From contig DIFZ01000033.1 in NCBI GenBank assembly GCA_002419385.1, positions 1 through 23,458 on the forward strand: 23,458 bases of DNA. Reading direction: 5' to 3'. This DNA is from Geobacter sp. UBA5735. Lineage in GTDB: Bacteria; Desulfobacterota; Desulfuromonadia; Geobacterales; Geobacteraceae. The notes under the pieces were generated by a model that saw nothing but the letters and a program-made list of their open reading frames with translations, ran no database searches and was not told where the DNA came from. How positions within the stretch are numbered: the first letter of the stretch is position 1; every line of letters starts with the position of its first letter. This document shows positions 7,789 through 15,166 of this stretch, piece by piece. The translations under genes and the position numbers were made by a program.

Positions 7789-8733
7789 ATGCGGGGGTAC
7801 CAGATGCGCTGCGTGACTGAATACATGCAGCAATACAGGAAACAGTCCGCAATGTGGGCGCTGCTGCTCCTGTCGATCGTATGGGGCTACAACTGGGTTG
7901 TCATGAAGGTTGCGCTCAAGGATTGCGATCCCTTTTCCTTCGGCGCGCTGCGAACCTTTCTCGGTGCTCTCAGCCTGTTCGCTGTCCTGTTCATCAGGGG
8001 GGGGAGTATGCTGCCGAAAGCCCTGCCGGGAGTGTTGCTGCTGGGTTTGCTGCAGACGGCCGGTTTCGTCGGTTTCATGATGTGGGCTCTGGACACCGGA
8101 GGCGCAGGGAAGACCGCGGTCCTGGTCTACACCATGCCGTTCTGGACGCTGGTCATGGCGCGGGTCTTCCTGCACGAACGTTTCCGGGGAATGCAGTGGC
8201 TGGCGGTCGTGCTCGCTCTCGGGGGGCTGGTGCTCGTGTTCGATCCCTGGCGTCCCCGCGGGAATCCGCTTTCCGAATTCCTGGCCCTGCTGTCCGGCGT
8301 GTCGTGGGCCGCAAGCGTTGTTGTGGCCAAAAGGCTGCAGTCTGCGTGCGCGATCGATCTTCTGACCCTTACGGCATGGCAGATGCTGCTCGGTTCCCTG
8401 CCCCTGGTGGCGATTGCCGTCATGGTGCCCGGTCCACCGATAAACTGGTCCGGCTATTTCGTCGGAGCCCTGGTTTACAACGTCATACCGTGCAATGCGC
8501 TTGCTTTCATTCTCTGGCTCTTCATCGTGCGCAACCTTCCTGCCGGGCTGGCGGGCATGGGATCGCTCGTCACGCCGCTGGTCGGTGTTTTCTGTGCCTG
8601 GCTTGAGCTCGGAGAGGTGCCGAAGCGGGTCGAGGGCATCGGCATGCTGCTCATCGGCACAGCACTCCTGCTCCTCCTGCTCCACGCCCTGAAGTCCCGC
8701 ACCATTCGTGGTACCGTTGGAAAAGCTTCCTGA
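7789..8733 (+). CDS. EamA/DMT-family membrane permease
   Basis: This protein of about 300 residues has ten hydrophobic segments in two repeats of the EamA (DUF6) fold of the drug/metabolite transporter superfamily. The first segment has WGYNWVVMKVAL, the usual N-terminal signature of these inner-membrane exporters. The second repeat begins near residue 165 with LSGVSWAASVVVAKRL. The start is uncertain. ATG 7789 has no clear ribosome site, whereas ATG 7804 has GGGGG six bases upstream. The substrate is unknown. It lies between the alcohol dehydrogenase operon and the second regulator but has no copy of the shared upstream element, so its membership in that system is unproven. Its stop codon forms the edge of a strong terminator. 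Confidence 0.9.
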   Translation: MRGYQMRCVTEYMQQYRKQSAMWALLLLSIVWGYNWVVMKVALKDCDPFSFGALRTFLGALSLFAVLFIRGGSMLPKALPGVLLLGLLQTAGFVGFMMWALDTGGAGKTAVLVYTMPFWTLVMARVFLHERFRGMQWLAVVLALGGLVLVFDPWRPRGNPLSEFLALLSGVSWAASVVVAKRLQSACAIDLLTLTAWQMLLGSLPLVAIAVMVPGPPINWSGYFVGALVYNVIPCNALAFILWLFIVRNLPAGLAGMGSLVTPLVGVFCAWLELGEVPKRVEGIGMLLIGTALLLLLLHALKSRTIRGTVGKAS

Positions 8734-8774
8734 ACGCAAAAAGACCCTTCATCTCTGAAGAGTCTTTTTGCGTT
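8733..8774. terminator. Bidirectional intrinsic terminator between eamA and gntR
   Basis: The arms 8733-8751 and 8756-8774 pair over 18 of 19 positions around a TCTC loop. AAAAAGAC on the left pairs with GTCTTTTT on the right, giving a U-rich strand in both directions. It sits between the convergent permease and regulator genes and should stop both transcripts. Confidence 0.92.
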
Positions 8775-8793
8775 TCAGCGTGTGCTGTCGTAT

Positions 8794-9516
8794 TCAGGAT
8801 ACGGCAAGTTCCTCGTCGTTTCGCAGCAGTTCCGCAAGTCCTTCCTCGACTTCACAGATGTGCCGGTACATTCTGTCCGCAGCCTCCTGGCCGTCCCTCG
8901 TCTCAATTGCCTCGAGAATGCATTCATGTGCAGCCAACACCTTTTCCGAAAAATCAATGCCCGGCTTCAGGTGGCCTTTCAGGTCAGTCAGCAGGTTGTT
9001 GACGAAGTCCAGGATGAGTATCATTACCGGGTTACCGCTCGCTTTGGCAAGCATGACGTGAAAACCAACCTCGTCCCTGACGGCCGTTTTTTTGCGCTTG
9101 AGGCTTTTCCGGTAGGTTTCCGTCATCGACTTGAGATGGTCGATATCTTCCGGCGTGCACCTCTCGGCGGCGAGCCGCGCAAGGTATGGCTCGAAAATCT
9201 TCCTCACTTCGCATAAATGGGGGACCGACACGTTCTTGAAATAGAGGAAGCTGGCGATCATGTCCCGGGTGTTTTCCATGTCTATTTCACAGATCACCGG
9301 CCCGCCGCCTGCTCCTTGGCGGATTTCCACGAACCCCATGGATTCCAATGCCCGCAACGCTTCCCTGAGCGTGTGCTTGCTGACTCCGAACTGCAGCAGG
9401 AGTTCCTTTTCGCTGGGCAGCCGGTGGCCGGGCTGCAGCTTGCCGCTCATGATGGCCTGCCGCACCTGGTTGACGATGTGCATGGATCTCTTTTCCTGTA
9501 TTGCGGAACGAAACAT
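8794..9516 (-). CDS. GntR-family (FadR/FCD type) transcriptional regulator, second paralogue
   Basis: This 240-residue paralogue of the regulator at 1668 is almost identical to it over the DNA-binding domain (PGHRLPSEKELLLQFGVSKH, then TLREALRALESMGFVEIRQG) and clearly similar in the FCD domain. The recognition helix is the same in both, so both should bind the same operators. The ligand-binding half differs more, which suggests different effectors. An in-frame TAG directly precedes ATG 9514-9516, and AAGGAG lies 10 bp upstream of the start. It is divergent from AOR, and its own promoter carries a variant of the shared element. Autoregulation is therefore likely. It is transcribed alone and ends at the bidirectional terminator. 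Confidence 0.92.
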   Translation of the reverse strand: MFRSAIQEKRSMHIVNQVRQAIMSGKLQPGHRLPSEKELLLQFGVSKHTLREALRALESMGFVEIRQGAGGGPVICEIDMENTRDMIASFLYFKNVSVPHLCEVRKIFEPYLARLAAERCTPEDIDHLKSMTETYRKSLKRKKTAVRDEVGFHVMLAKASGNPVMILILDFVNNLLTDLKGHLKPGIDFSEKVLAAHECILEAIETRDGQEAADRMYRHICEVEEGLAELLRNDEELAVS

Positions 9517-9567
9517 CTACGCGTGACTCCTTGTTTTTTCAATTATTCTGGATTGAGCGGCCTGCAA

Positions 9568-9604
9568 TGTCAAGGGGAAAAATATAAATATTATGATATA
9601 TCCC
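9568..9604 (-). promoter_or_regulatory. Promoter of second gntR with variant shared element (site D)
   Basis: On the minus strand TTGACA (9573-9568) is the -35 box, with a weak CAGAAT -10 about 17 bp on. Upstream, GGGATATATCATAA (9604-9591) matches the ATATATTATAA part of sites A and B at 10 of 11 bases. It lies 17 bp from TTGAC instead of 8, about one helical turn further away. The +strand form AAATATTAT (9586-9594) also matches the core of site C. Confidence 0.5.
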
Positions 9605-9643
9605 AACTTGGATTGCCGGTGAATGTGTGTGGCTGAGCGATTT

Positions 9644-9671
9644 GTTGTATAAATACATCGATAAATACAAC
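9644..9671. promoter_or_regulatory. Inverted repeat upstream of AOR, candidate GntR operator
   Basis: GTTGTAT (9644-9650) and ATACAAC (9665-9671) form a perfect 7-bp inverted repeat with a 14-bp spacer. Inside it, TGTATAAATACA is itself nearly symmetric. Known FadR-family operators are short palindromes, several containing TTGTA...TACAA, so this is a reasonable candidate site. It lies just upstream of the shared element of the AOR promoter. Confidence 0.35.
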
Positions 9672-9682
9672 CATGTAAAAAT

Positions 9683-9738
9683 AAATAGCCATATATTATA
9701 ACTTTTCACTTGACATGTTCGTGTTTCGGATATATTTA
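9683..9738 (+). promoter_or_regulatory. AOR promoter with shared 19-bp upstream element (site B)
   Basis: AAATAGCCATATATTATAA (9683-9701) differs from site A at one position. It is followed after 8 bp by TTGACA (9710-9715). A -10 box is TATATT (9731-9736) or TATTTA (9733-9738), with 15 or 17 bp spacing. Transcription would begin near 9745. That leaves a leader of about 220 nt before the AOR start, far longer than at the related promoters A and C. The 9517-9964 gap otherwise holds no convincing gene. Confidence 0.7.
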
Positions 9739-9964
9739 GCTTTCATACAGAATGAAATGCCGCTTGAAGATTGATGGTCAACTTCGAGCCGGCAGGAAGC
9801 CGTTGGCAGAACAGCTGGAGGAAAGTGCGCGGTTCGGGATTGGTGTATGGTCTGGTCACAACGGGACGCGGTAGAAGGGGGGTGTGGAGGCGGTTGTGCC
9901 TCGTCATGTTTGGCTCGGTCGCTGGCGGTTTTTGCCGTAGATGTCAATTCGAAAGGAAAGGGGA

Positions 9965-11857
9965 ATGGGAATGTTGGGAGGATACTGGCAGAAGATAGCA
10001 GTTGTTGATTTGACGACGGAAAAGATTGAGTACCTGGTTCCACGCGAGGAAGATCTTAAGAAATACATCGGCGCCAGCGGCCTGGGGGCCAAGCTGCTGT
10101 ATGAAAACCTCGATGCCGGGATTGATCCCCTGGGTCCGGAAAACATCATGCTGTGCATGACGGGACCCTACGTCGGCGCGAAAGTCCCCCAGTCGGGGCG
10201 CTGGGAGCTCATCACCAAGAGTCCGTTGACGGGCATCTACCTCGAGTCCGATTGCGGCGGCAAGTGGGGACCTGCCCTCAGGACCTGCGGGCTGGACGGC
10301 ATCATGGTCAAGGGCAGGGCCAAGGAACCTGTCTACATAACGATCGTGGACGATGAAATCCAGATCAGGAATGCCGCCCATTTGTGGGGGAAGGGTACTT
10401 TTGAAACCGACAGGCTGATAAAGGAAGAGCTGGGACGCGGATCGCAGACGATCTGCATCGGCCAGGCCGGTGAGCGGCTGATCAAGATCGCCAGCATCAT
10501 GTCCGACGGAAGGGAAGGGCGCGCGGCCGGCCGCGGGGGCGGCGGCGCCGTCATGGGTTCCAAGAACCTCAAGGCGATCGGCGTCAAAGGCTCTAAAACA
10601 TTGCCGATAGCTGACCCGGCCGGTTTCGAGGAGCTCATGGCAGAAATACGGCCCAAAATGAAAGACGTCTACGATGGCCCCCTCGGCACCTATGGAACGT
10701 CGTGTGCTGTAGAGATTTTCAACGATTGCGGCGACCTGCCCATCAAGAACTGGCTGTGGGGTACCTGGGACAAGGCCCGGATGGTGTCCGGCCAGCGTCT
10801 TGCCGAAACCATCCTGAAAAAAAGATATCACTGCGGGAACTGCCTGATAGGTTGCGGCCGGACTGTCGAAATCCCGGACGGAAAATTCAAGATGGAGACC
10901 GGCGGCGGCCCCGAATACGAAACGCTCGGCATGATGGGCTCCAACTGCCTGGTGGACGATGTGGAGGCAATTGCCAAAGCGGGTGAATACTGCAACGACT
11001 TCGGCATGGATACGATCTCTACCGGCTCCATGATCGGTTTCCTCATGGAGGCCTGGGAACATGGCATGATCACCAGGGAAGACACTGGCGGGTTGGAGAT
11101 GACCTGGGGTAACGGCGAAGCCCTGGTGGAGATGACGAAAAAAATCGCTCTGCAACAGGACATCGGCTACGACTGCTCCCAGGGGATCCTTGCGGCCGTC
11201 AAGCGTATCGGCCCGACCAGTGCCGAATTTGCCGTTCATACCAAGGGCCTTGACTTCCCGGCACATGACCCGCGGGGTCGGGGAGGCCTGGGTGTCGCCT
11301 ATGCGACGTCGAACCGGGGCGCCTGTCACATGCAAGCCTACAACCAGGACTTTGAAGGTGAAGGTTGTTTCAATATTTCCGACCTCGGCTACGATGCGCC
11401 GATGCCGCCCTACACCAACGAGGGCAAAGGCAAATTCGTGGCTGACCAGCAGCACTTCATGAGCATGATGGATTCTTTGAAGCTGTGCAAGTTCGCGGTG
11501 TTCGGGGGGATGACCGTCGGCCCCATGACCAGGTTCCTCAACTGCATAACCGGTTGGGATTTCACCAACGAACAATGGCTGGAGTGCGGGGAGCGCATCT
11601 TCAACCTGAAGCGGCTGTTCAATACCCGTGAAGGTGTTTCCCGCAAGGACGACACCCTGCCGCCGCGCATCCTGACGAGCCCGCGCCAGGGAGGATCGGG
11701 TGATTATGTTCCCGACCTCGGCTTCATGCTGCGCGACTACTACCGCGCGCGCGGCTGGGATGAGTGGGGCATTCCGACTCCTGAAACACTGAAGCGTCTT
11801 GGCCTTGACCACTACGATTACCGGAAAGGGCCCCGTACCACGGAAAATCAGCGCTAG
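9965..11857 (+). CDS. aor: Tungsten-dependent aldehyde ferredoxin oxidoreductase
   Basis: This 630-residue member of the AOR family interconverts aldehydes and carboxylic acids with low-potential electrons, using a tungsten bis-pterin cofactor and one [4Fe-4S] cluster. The N-terminus (GGYWQKIAVVDLTT) is typical. The cluster ligands are visible as Cys290, Cys293 and Cys297 (CGNCLIGC) and Cys508 (LKLCKFAVFGG). These nearly match Cys288/291/295/494 of the Pyrococcus furiosus enzyme. GPEYETLG carries the conserved glutamate, YCNDFGMDTISTG the cofactor-binding DxxGLD-type motif, and RGACHMQAY a candidate catalytic histidine. The start is 9965 or 9971. Both follow AAAGGAAAGGGG (9952-9963). It lacks the Bam neighbours expected for BamB. 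It is transcribed alone from site B. The likely electron partners are the Nfn-like proteins about 0.75 kb downstream, or ferredoxin. Confidence 0.93.
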   Translation: MGMLGGYWQKIAVVDLTTEKIEYLVPREEDLKKYIGASGLGAKLLYENLDAGIDPLGPENIMLCMTGPYVGAKVPQSGRWELITKSPLTGIYLESDCGGKWGPALRTCGLDGIMVKGRAKEPVYITIVDDEIQIRNAAHLWGKGTFETDRLIKEELGRGSQTICIGQAGERLIKIASIMSDGREGRAAGRGGGGAVMGSKNLKAIGVKGSKTLPIADPAGFEELMAEIRPKMKDVYDGPLGTYGTSCAVEIFNDCGDLPIKNWLWGTWDKARMVSGQRLAETILKKRYHCGNCLIGCGRTVEIPDGKFKMETGGGPEYETLGMMGSNCLVDDVEAIAKAGEYCNDFGMDTISTGSMIGFLMEAWEHGMITREDTGGLEMTWGNGEALVEMTKKIALQQDIGYDCSQGILAAVKRIGPTSAEFAVHTKGLDFPAHDPRGRGGLGVAYATSNRGACHMQAYNQDFEGEGCFNISDLGYDAPMPPYTNEGKGKFVADQQHFMSMMDSLKLCKFAVFGGMTVGPMTRFLNCITGWDFTNEQWLECGERIFNLKRLFNTREGVSRKDDTLPPRILTSPRQGGSGDYVPDLGFMLRDYYRARGWDEWGIPTPETLKRLGLDHYDYRKGPRTTENQR

Positions 11858-11881
11858 TGCCCGTCGGTTTTCCCTGGTGGG

Positions 11882-12085
11882 CAGCTCCGCCGCGTGACGG
11901 GCGAAGCTGCCTCAACCGATGTGGCGGTGCTGAAATCCCAGCAGGCGCTGGTGGGCGGGGCCTACTACTCCATTAACTATTACCTGCAGCTGATCGGCGA
12001 ATACACTTGGGCGCGGAACAGCTGGTACAACGGTTAAAAGCAAGATGCGAACACCACTGCGCTCGGGATCATTTTCAGCTGGTAG
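11882..12085 (+). pseudogene. Outer-membrane porin remnant, C-terminal fragment
   Basis: In the frame of 11882 the DNA reads ...VLKSQQALVGGAYYSINYYL, QLIGEYTWARNSWYNG, a TAA stop (12035-12037), then KQDANTTALGIIFSW and TAG. This is the pattern of the last beta strands of a porin (phosphate-selective porin-like), ending in the aromatic residue used for outer-membrane assembly. The TAA probably replaced a GAA codon. No front half exists upstream, where AOR ends, so only about 65 codons of a once larger gene remain. It shows that a different gene once occupied this position before AOR or before a deletion. Confidence 0.55.
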
Positions 12086-12163
12086 ATCCTGGGTGAGGCT
12101 TTACCGTTCTGAAAATCTTGCCACATCAACGTTGATATCCGGGCGAAAGTTTAGTCCTCCATC

Positions 12164-12415
12164 TTGCTTTCGCTCGTTTTTTTGTCCTCGGCCCGTTGCT
12201 TCGTTCCGGGCGGGCGCTGCCTGAGCTTCGGGGAGTACATTGCAGGATCGTTCCTGTTTGTGCTGGAGGGGGCGCTTATCATGGTGATACACAATCATGA
12301 GACGGTTTTGGAGGCGGGCGACAGCATCTATTTCGACGCATCCTCTGAGCACACGTTCTTTCCTGCCGACGGCCGTGAGGCGGTCATCCTTGAGGTCGTT
12401 TTCGGCGGCAATTGA
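12164..12415 (+). pseudogene. Cupin-domain fragment
   Basis: The frame gives FLFVLEGALIMVIHNHETVL, then EAGDSIYFDASSEHTFFPAD and an end in ILEVVFGG. This is the second half of a small cupin barrel, as found at the C-terminus of cupin-type regulators. The first cupin motif with its histidines is missing. The sequence before FLFVLEG does not fit the family, and there is no ribosome site (the only start is TTG 12164). It is most likely a truncated, decayed gene. A short expressed cupin cannot be excluded. Confidence 0.5.
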
Positions 12416-12484
12416 GGGGCCGGCAGGTGAGTAATTAAACTGCAATGCAACCAAAATAATCATCTAAATCAGTATGATACAATT

Positions 12485-12538
12485 AAATACCCAAATATTA
12501 TAATTAATGTTTGACTTTTTCGGTTTCTTCTGCAAGAA
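12485..12538 (+). promoter_or_regulatory. Promoter with shared 19-bp upstream element (site C), Nfn-like operon
   Basis: AAATACCCAAATATTATAA (12485-12503) differs from site A at one position. It precedes TTGACT (12511-12516) by 7 bp. AAGAAT, 17 bp further (12534-12539), is a weak -10 box. A weak -10 with a good upstream element would suit activated transcription. The leader to ATG 12604 is about 60 nt. A GTATGATAC near-palindrome lies just upstream, at 12470-12478. Confidence 0.65.
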
Positions 12539-12603
12539 TTTGTTTCAGCGAATGGAAAACGGCGTTTTCTTCCGGGAAGGCCGGCTATTGAAGGGAGGTA
12601 CCA

Positions 12604-13443
12604 ATGTTTGAAGTGATCGACAACGAGATGCTTGCGCCGAACCTGCACCGTATCGTGGTCAGAGCCCCAAGGATTGCCGCGGCCAGAAAAGCAGGCCAGT
12701 TCGTCATCATCAGGGTTGAAAAGGGCGGCGAGCGCATTCCCTTGACCATTGGTGATGCGGATTCCTCGCGGGGGACCATAACCCTGTTCGTGCAGGCCGT
12801 CGGCGCCACGACGAGAAAACTTGTGGCTATTCCGGTCAAAGGGCACATGCGGGATGTCGCAGGGCCGTTGGGGATGCCGACCATTATCGAAACCTGGGGG
12901 CGGGTTGTTTGCGTTGGTGGCGGGGTCGGAACTGCGGTTTTGTATCCCATGGCCAGGGCGTTGGCTGAAGCGGGAAACGAGGTGACTTCCATCATAGGCG
13001 GCAGGTCCGGGGAGCTCGTCATATTGGCTGATGAATTGTCTGAATTCTCAGCTGAGACTCTCATAACCACCGAAGACGGCAGTCTTGGCAGGCAGGGGTT
13101 TGTAACGACAGTTCTGGATGAACTCCTGCGTGATCCCGCACGGTCGCCGAACGCGGTATTCGCGGTCGGTCCCGTGCCGATGATGCGAGCTGTCGTAGAA
13201 ATGACCCGTTCTCGCGGGATAAAGACCATTGTCAGCCTGAACCCCATCATGATTGACGGAACCGGGATGTGCGGCGGTTGCCGTGTGCTCATCGGTGGCG
13301 AAACCAGGTTTGCCTGCGTGGACGGCCCCGAATTCGACGGGCACCTGGTCGACTTCGACAACCTGACGGACCGACTGACGACCTACCGGGAGCATGAGTG
13401 CAGGGCAGTGGCGCAGATAAGCGTGAACAGGGAGGCTGCATGA
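12604..13443 (+). CDS. NfnA/SudB-like FAD and [2Fe-2S] oxidoreductase subunit
   Basis: This 279-residue member of the ferredoxin-NADP reductase superfamily corresponds to the small subunit of NADH-dependent ferredoxin:NADP oxidoreductase or sulfide dehydrogenase. The FAD-binding motif RIPLTIGDAD is near residue 45. A nucleotide-binding VVCVGGGVGTAVLYPMARAL lies near 100-120, and VFAVGPVPMMRAV near 190. The C-terminal cluster region DGTGMCGGCRV...FACVDGPEFDGH has the Asp plus Cys pattern of the NfnA [2Fe-2S] site. GGGAGG (12593-12598) lies 5 bp before the ATG. The stop overlaps the next start as ATGA, as expected for subunits of one complex. With AOR nearby, it may move electrons between reduced ferredoxin or AOR and NAD(P). 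Confidence 0.88.
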   Translation: MFEVIDNEMLAPNLHRIVVRAPRIAAARKAGQFVIIRVEKGGERIPLTIGDADSSRGTITLFVQAVGATTRKLVAIPVKGHMRDVAGPLGMPTIIETWGRVVCVGGGVGTAVLYPMARALAEAGNEVTSIIGGRSGELVILADELSEFSAETLITTEDGSLGRQGFVTTVLDELLRDPARSPNAVFAVGPVPMMRAVVEMTRSRGIKTIVSLNPIMIDGTGMCGGCRVLIGGETRFACVDGPEFDGHLVDFDNLTDRLTTYREHECRAVAQISVNREAA

Positions 13444-14888
13444 GCGGGAACAACCTGACGGTTAAGGAGCGACTGGCGATCCCTCGGGTGACGATGTCCG
13501 AACTGGATCCTTCCGGGCGCAGCGGAAATTTCCTGGAAGTGAATACGGGCCTGAGCAAAGAGCAGGCGATGAGAGAGGCGCAGCGGTGTCTCAAGTGCAA
13601 GGACGCGCCATGCGTTGACGGGTGCCCTGTCCAGATTGACATACCGGGATTTGTCGCAGCCATTGCTGAGGATGATTTCCATACGGCATCCGTAATTCTC
13701 CATCGGGACAATGCGCTTCCTGCTGTGTGCGGCCGCGTCTGCCCGCAGGAGGTCCAGTGCGAGGCGCGCTGTGTCCTGGGAGTGAAGGGAAAGCCGGTGG
13801 CGATCGGCTACCTGGAACGTTTTGCCGCCGACTGGGCGCTGAACCATGGCGTGAAGCCGGAGCGGAAGCACCTGCCGGGATCGAGCGGCAAAAGCGTCGC
13901 GGTCATCGGCTGTGGCCCGGCCGGCATCACGGCGGCGGCGGAACTGGCAGCAAAGGGCCACTCGCTGAAGATCTTCGAAGCCCTGCACGATACGGGCGGC
14001 GTCCTGCGTTACGGCATCCCTGAATTCCGCCTGCCAAAGGAGATTGTCGACACGGAGGTTGCCCGCCTGGCGAGCATGGGCGTAGAGATCGAGTGCAACG
14101 TGGTGGTTGGCAAAACGATCACCTTGCGCCAAGTCCGCGACGAGTATGATGCGGTTTTCATCGGCAACGGGGCCGGTCTGCCGGTCATGCTCGGCATACC
14201 CGGGGAGAATCTCAAGGGTGTCTATTCGGCAAACGAGTATCTGACCCGGGTCAACCTGATGGGCGCGGGGCAGAGCGCGGATTGCGCGACGCCCATAATC
14301 AGGGGCCGCAATGTTGCGGTCATCGGGGGCGGCAACACGGCCATGGATTGTGTTCGCGTGGCGCGCAGGCTGGGAGCGGAGCGGGCCATGCTGGTCTATC
14401 GACGGAGCGAGGCCGAAATGCCCGCCCGGTTGGAGGAGATAAAACACGCCAAAGAGGAAGGCGTGGAATTGATTCTCCTTACCGCGCCCCTGGAAATTAT
14501 CGCGGACGGAGAAGGGTGGTCATCCGCCCTGCGCTGCCAGAAAATGCAACTGGGGGAGCCTGACGCATCGGGGCGGCGCAAACCGGTGCCCATCCCGGGA
14601 GAGATTTTCGACCTGGAAGCCGATGTGGTCATCAATGCGCTCGGCACACGGGCAAACCCGCTCCTCACCTCGACCGAGCCGGAACTGGCGCTCAACAGGT
14701 GGAAGAACATCGAAGCAGATGAAGATGGCGCAACCAGCCTGCACCGCGTTTATGCAGGCGGAGACATAGTGCGGGGCGGCGCGACGGTCATATTGGCAAT
14801 GGGCGACGGCAAGAAAGCCGCTGCTGCAATCCATGAAATACTGTCTGGTTCTGTTGCACGGTTGGAGAAGCTTTTTCAGGCAGGCTGA
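13440..14888 (+). CDS. NfnB/SudA-like (GltD family) NADPH oxidoreductase subunit
   Basis: This 482-residue protein is related to the glutamate synthase small subunit and to NfnB. Two N-terminal cysteine clusters for [4Fe-4S] centres are visible, RCLKCKDAPCVDGCP and CGRVCPQEVQCEARC. A Rossmann FAD motif VIGCGPAGITAAAELAAKGH follows near residue 155, and TGGVLRYGIPEFRLPK is the family signature. The NADPH site is VIGGGNTAMDCVRVARRLGA. The end, with YAGGDIVRGGATVILAMGDG, is also typical. I chose ATG 13440 because it overlaps the upstream stop (ATGA) and has GGGAGG 4-5 bp before it. The open frame extends back to 13398, but without family similarity. Together with the preceding gene it should form a bifurcating transhydrogenase-type complex. 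Glutamate synthase is ruled out, because no large subunit is present. Confidence 0.9.
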   Translation: MSGNNLTVKERLAIPRVTMSELDPSGRSGNFLEVNTGLSKEQAMREAQRCLKCKDAPCVDGCPVQIDIPGFVAAIAEDDFHTASVILHRDNALPAVCGRVCPQEVQCEARCVLGVKGKPVAIGYLERFAADWALNHGVKPERKHLPGSSGKSVAVIGCGPAGITAAAELAAKGHSLKIFEALHDTGGVLRYGIPEFRLPKEIVDTEVARLASMGVEIECNVVVGKTITLRQVRDEYDAVFIGNGAGLPVMLGIPGENLKGVYSANEYLTRVNLMGAGQSADCATPIIRGRNVAVIGGGNTAMDCVRVARRLGAERAMLVYRRSEAEMPARLEEIKHAKEEGVELILLTAPLEIIADGEGWSSALRCQKMQLGEPDASGRRKPVPIPGEIFDLEADVVINALGTRANPLLTSTEPELALNRWKNIEADEDGATSLHRVYAGGDIVRGGATVILAMGDGKKAAAAIHEILSGSVARLEKLFQAG

Positions 14889-14915
14889 AGTCAGCAGGCT
14901 TTTGCAGGAGGCGCA

Positions 14916-15119
14916 ATGTCAGCCATAACATTTACCAAGGAGCAGATCGCAATTGGTGCCCGTTTGACGGTGAAACAGTTCCTGGTTTCCAACGGTCTGA
15001 ATCCCTCTGTCATAATGATCAGGATAAATGGGCAGATAATAAGCAGAGATCAGTATGATTCGTATATCATTACTGCAAGCGCAGATGTTAAGGGATATCC
15101 GTTTGTGGGCGGAGGTTGA
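14916..15119 (+). CDS. ThiS/MoaD-type ubiquitin-like sulfur carrier protein
   Basis: This 67-residue protein ends in PFVGGG. The C-terminal Gly-Gly is the residue pair that is adenylated and thiocarboxylated in ThiS and MoaD. The middle, VIMIRINGQIISRDQYDSYI, matches the beta-grasp core of the family. AGGAGG (14906-14911) is 4 bp upstream of the ATG. The stop lies close to the start of the ThiF-type gene, its presumed activating enzyme. No thiG or thiH is nearby, so thiamine thiazole synthesis is not suggested by context. A role in making the dithiolene sulfurs of the tungsten or molybdenum pterin, needed by AOR, fits the neighbourhood but is an inference. Confidence 0.82.
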   Translation: MSAITFTKEQIAIGARLTVKQFLVSNGLNPSVIMIRINGQIISRDQYDSYIITASADVKGYPFVGGG

Positions 15120-15166
15120 TGCCATCATTTGGAGGGAGCTTTTCCCGAACCATGAGGGACGGCCAT

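Noticed and set aside
9771..9998. Small ORF in the AOR leader
   Set aside because: Its composition is rich in Arg, Trp and Gly, it overlaps the AOR start, and it has no supported start codon.
9944..11812. Long minus-strand open frame of 622 codons opposite AOR
   Set aside because: It is a shadow of the AOR gene. No recognisable motif or ribosome site is present.
9965..11857. AOR paralogue BamB of benzoyl-CoA reductase
   Set aside because: BamB lies with other bam genes. None is present here, and the neighbours point to alcohol and aldehyde metabolism.
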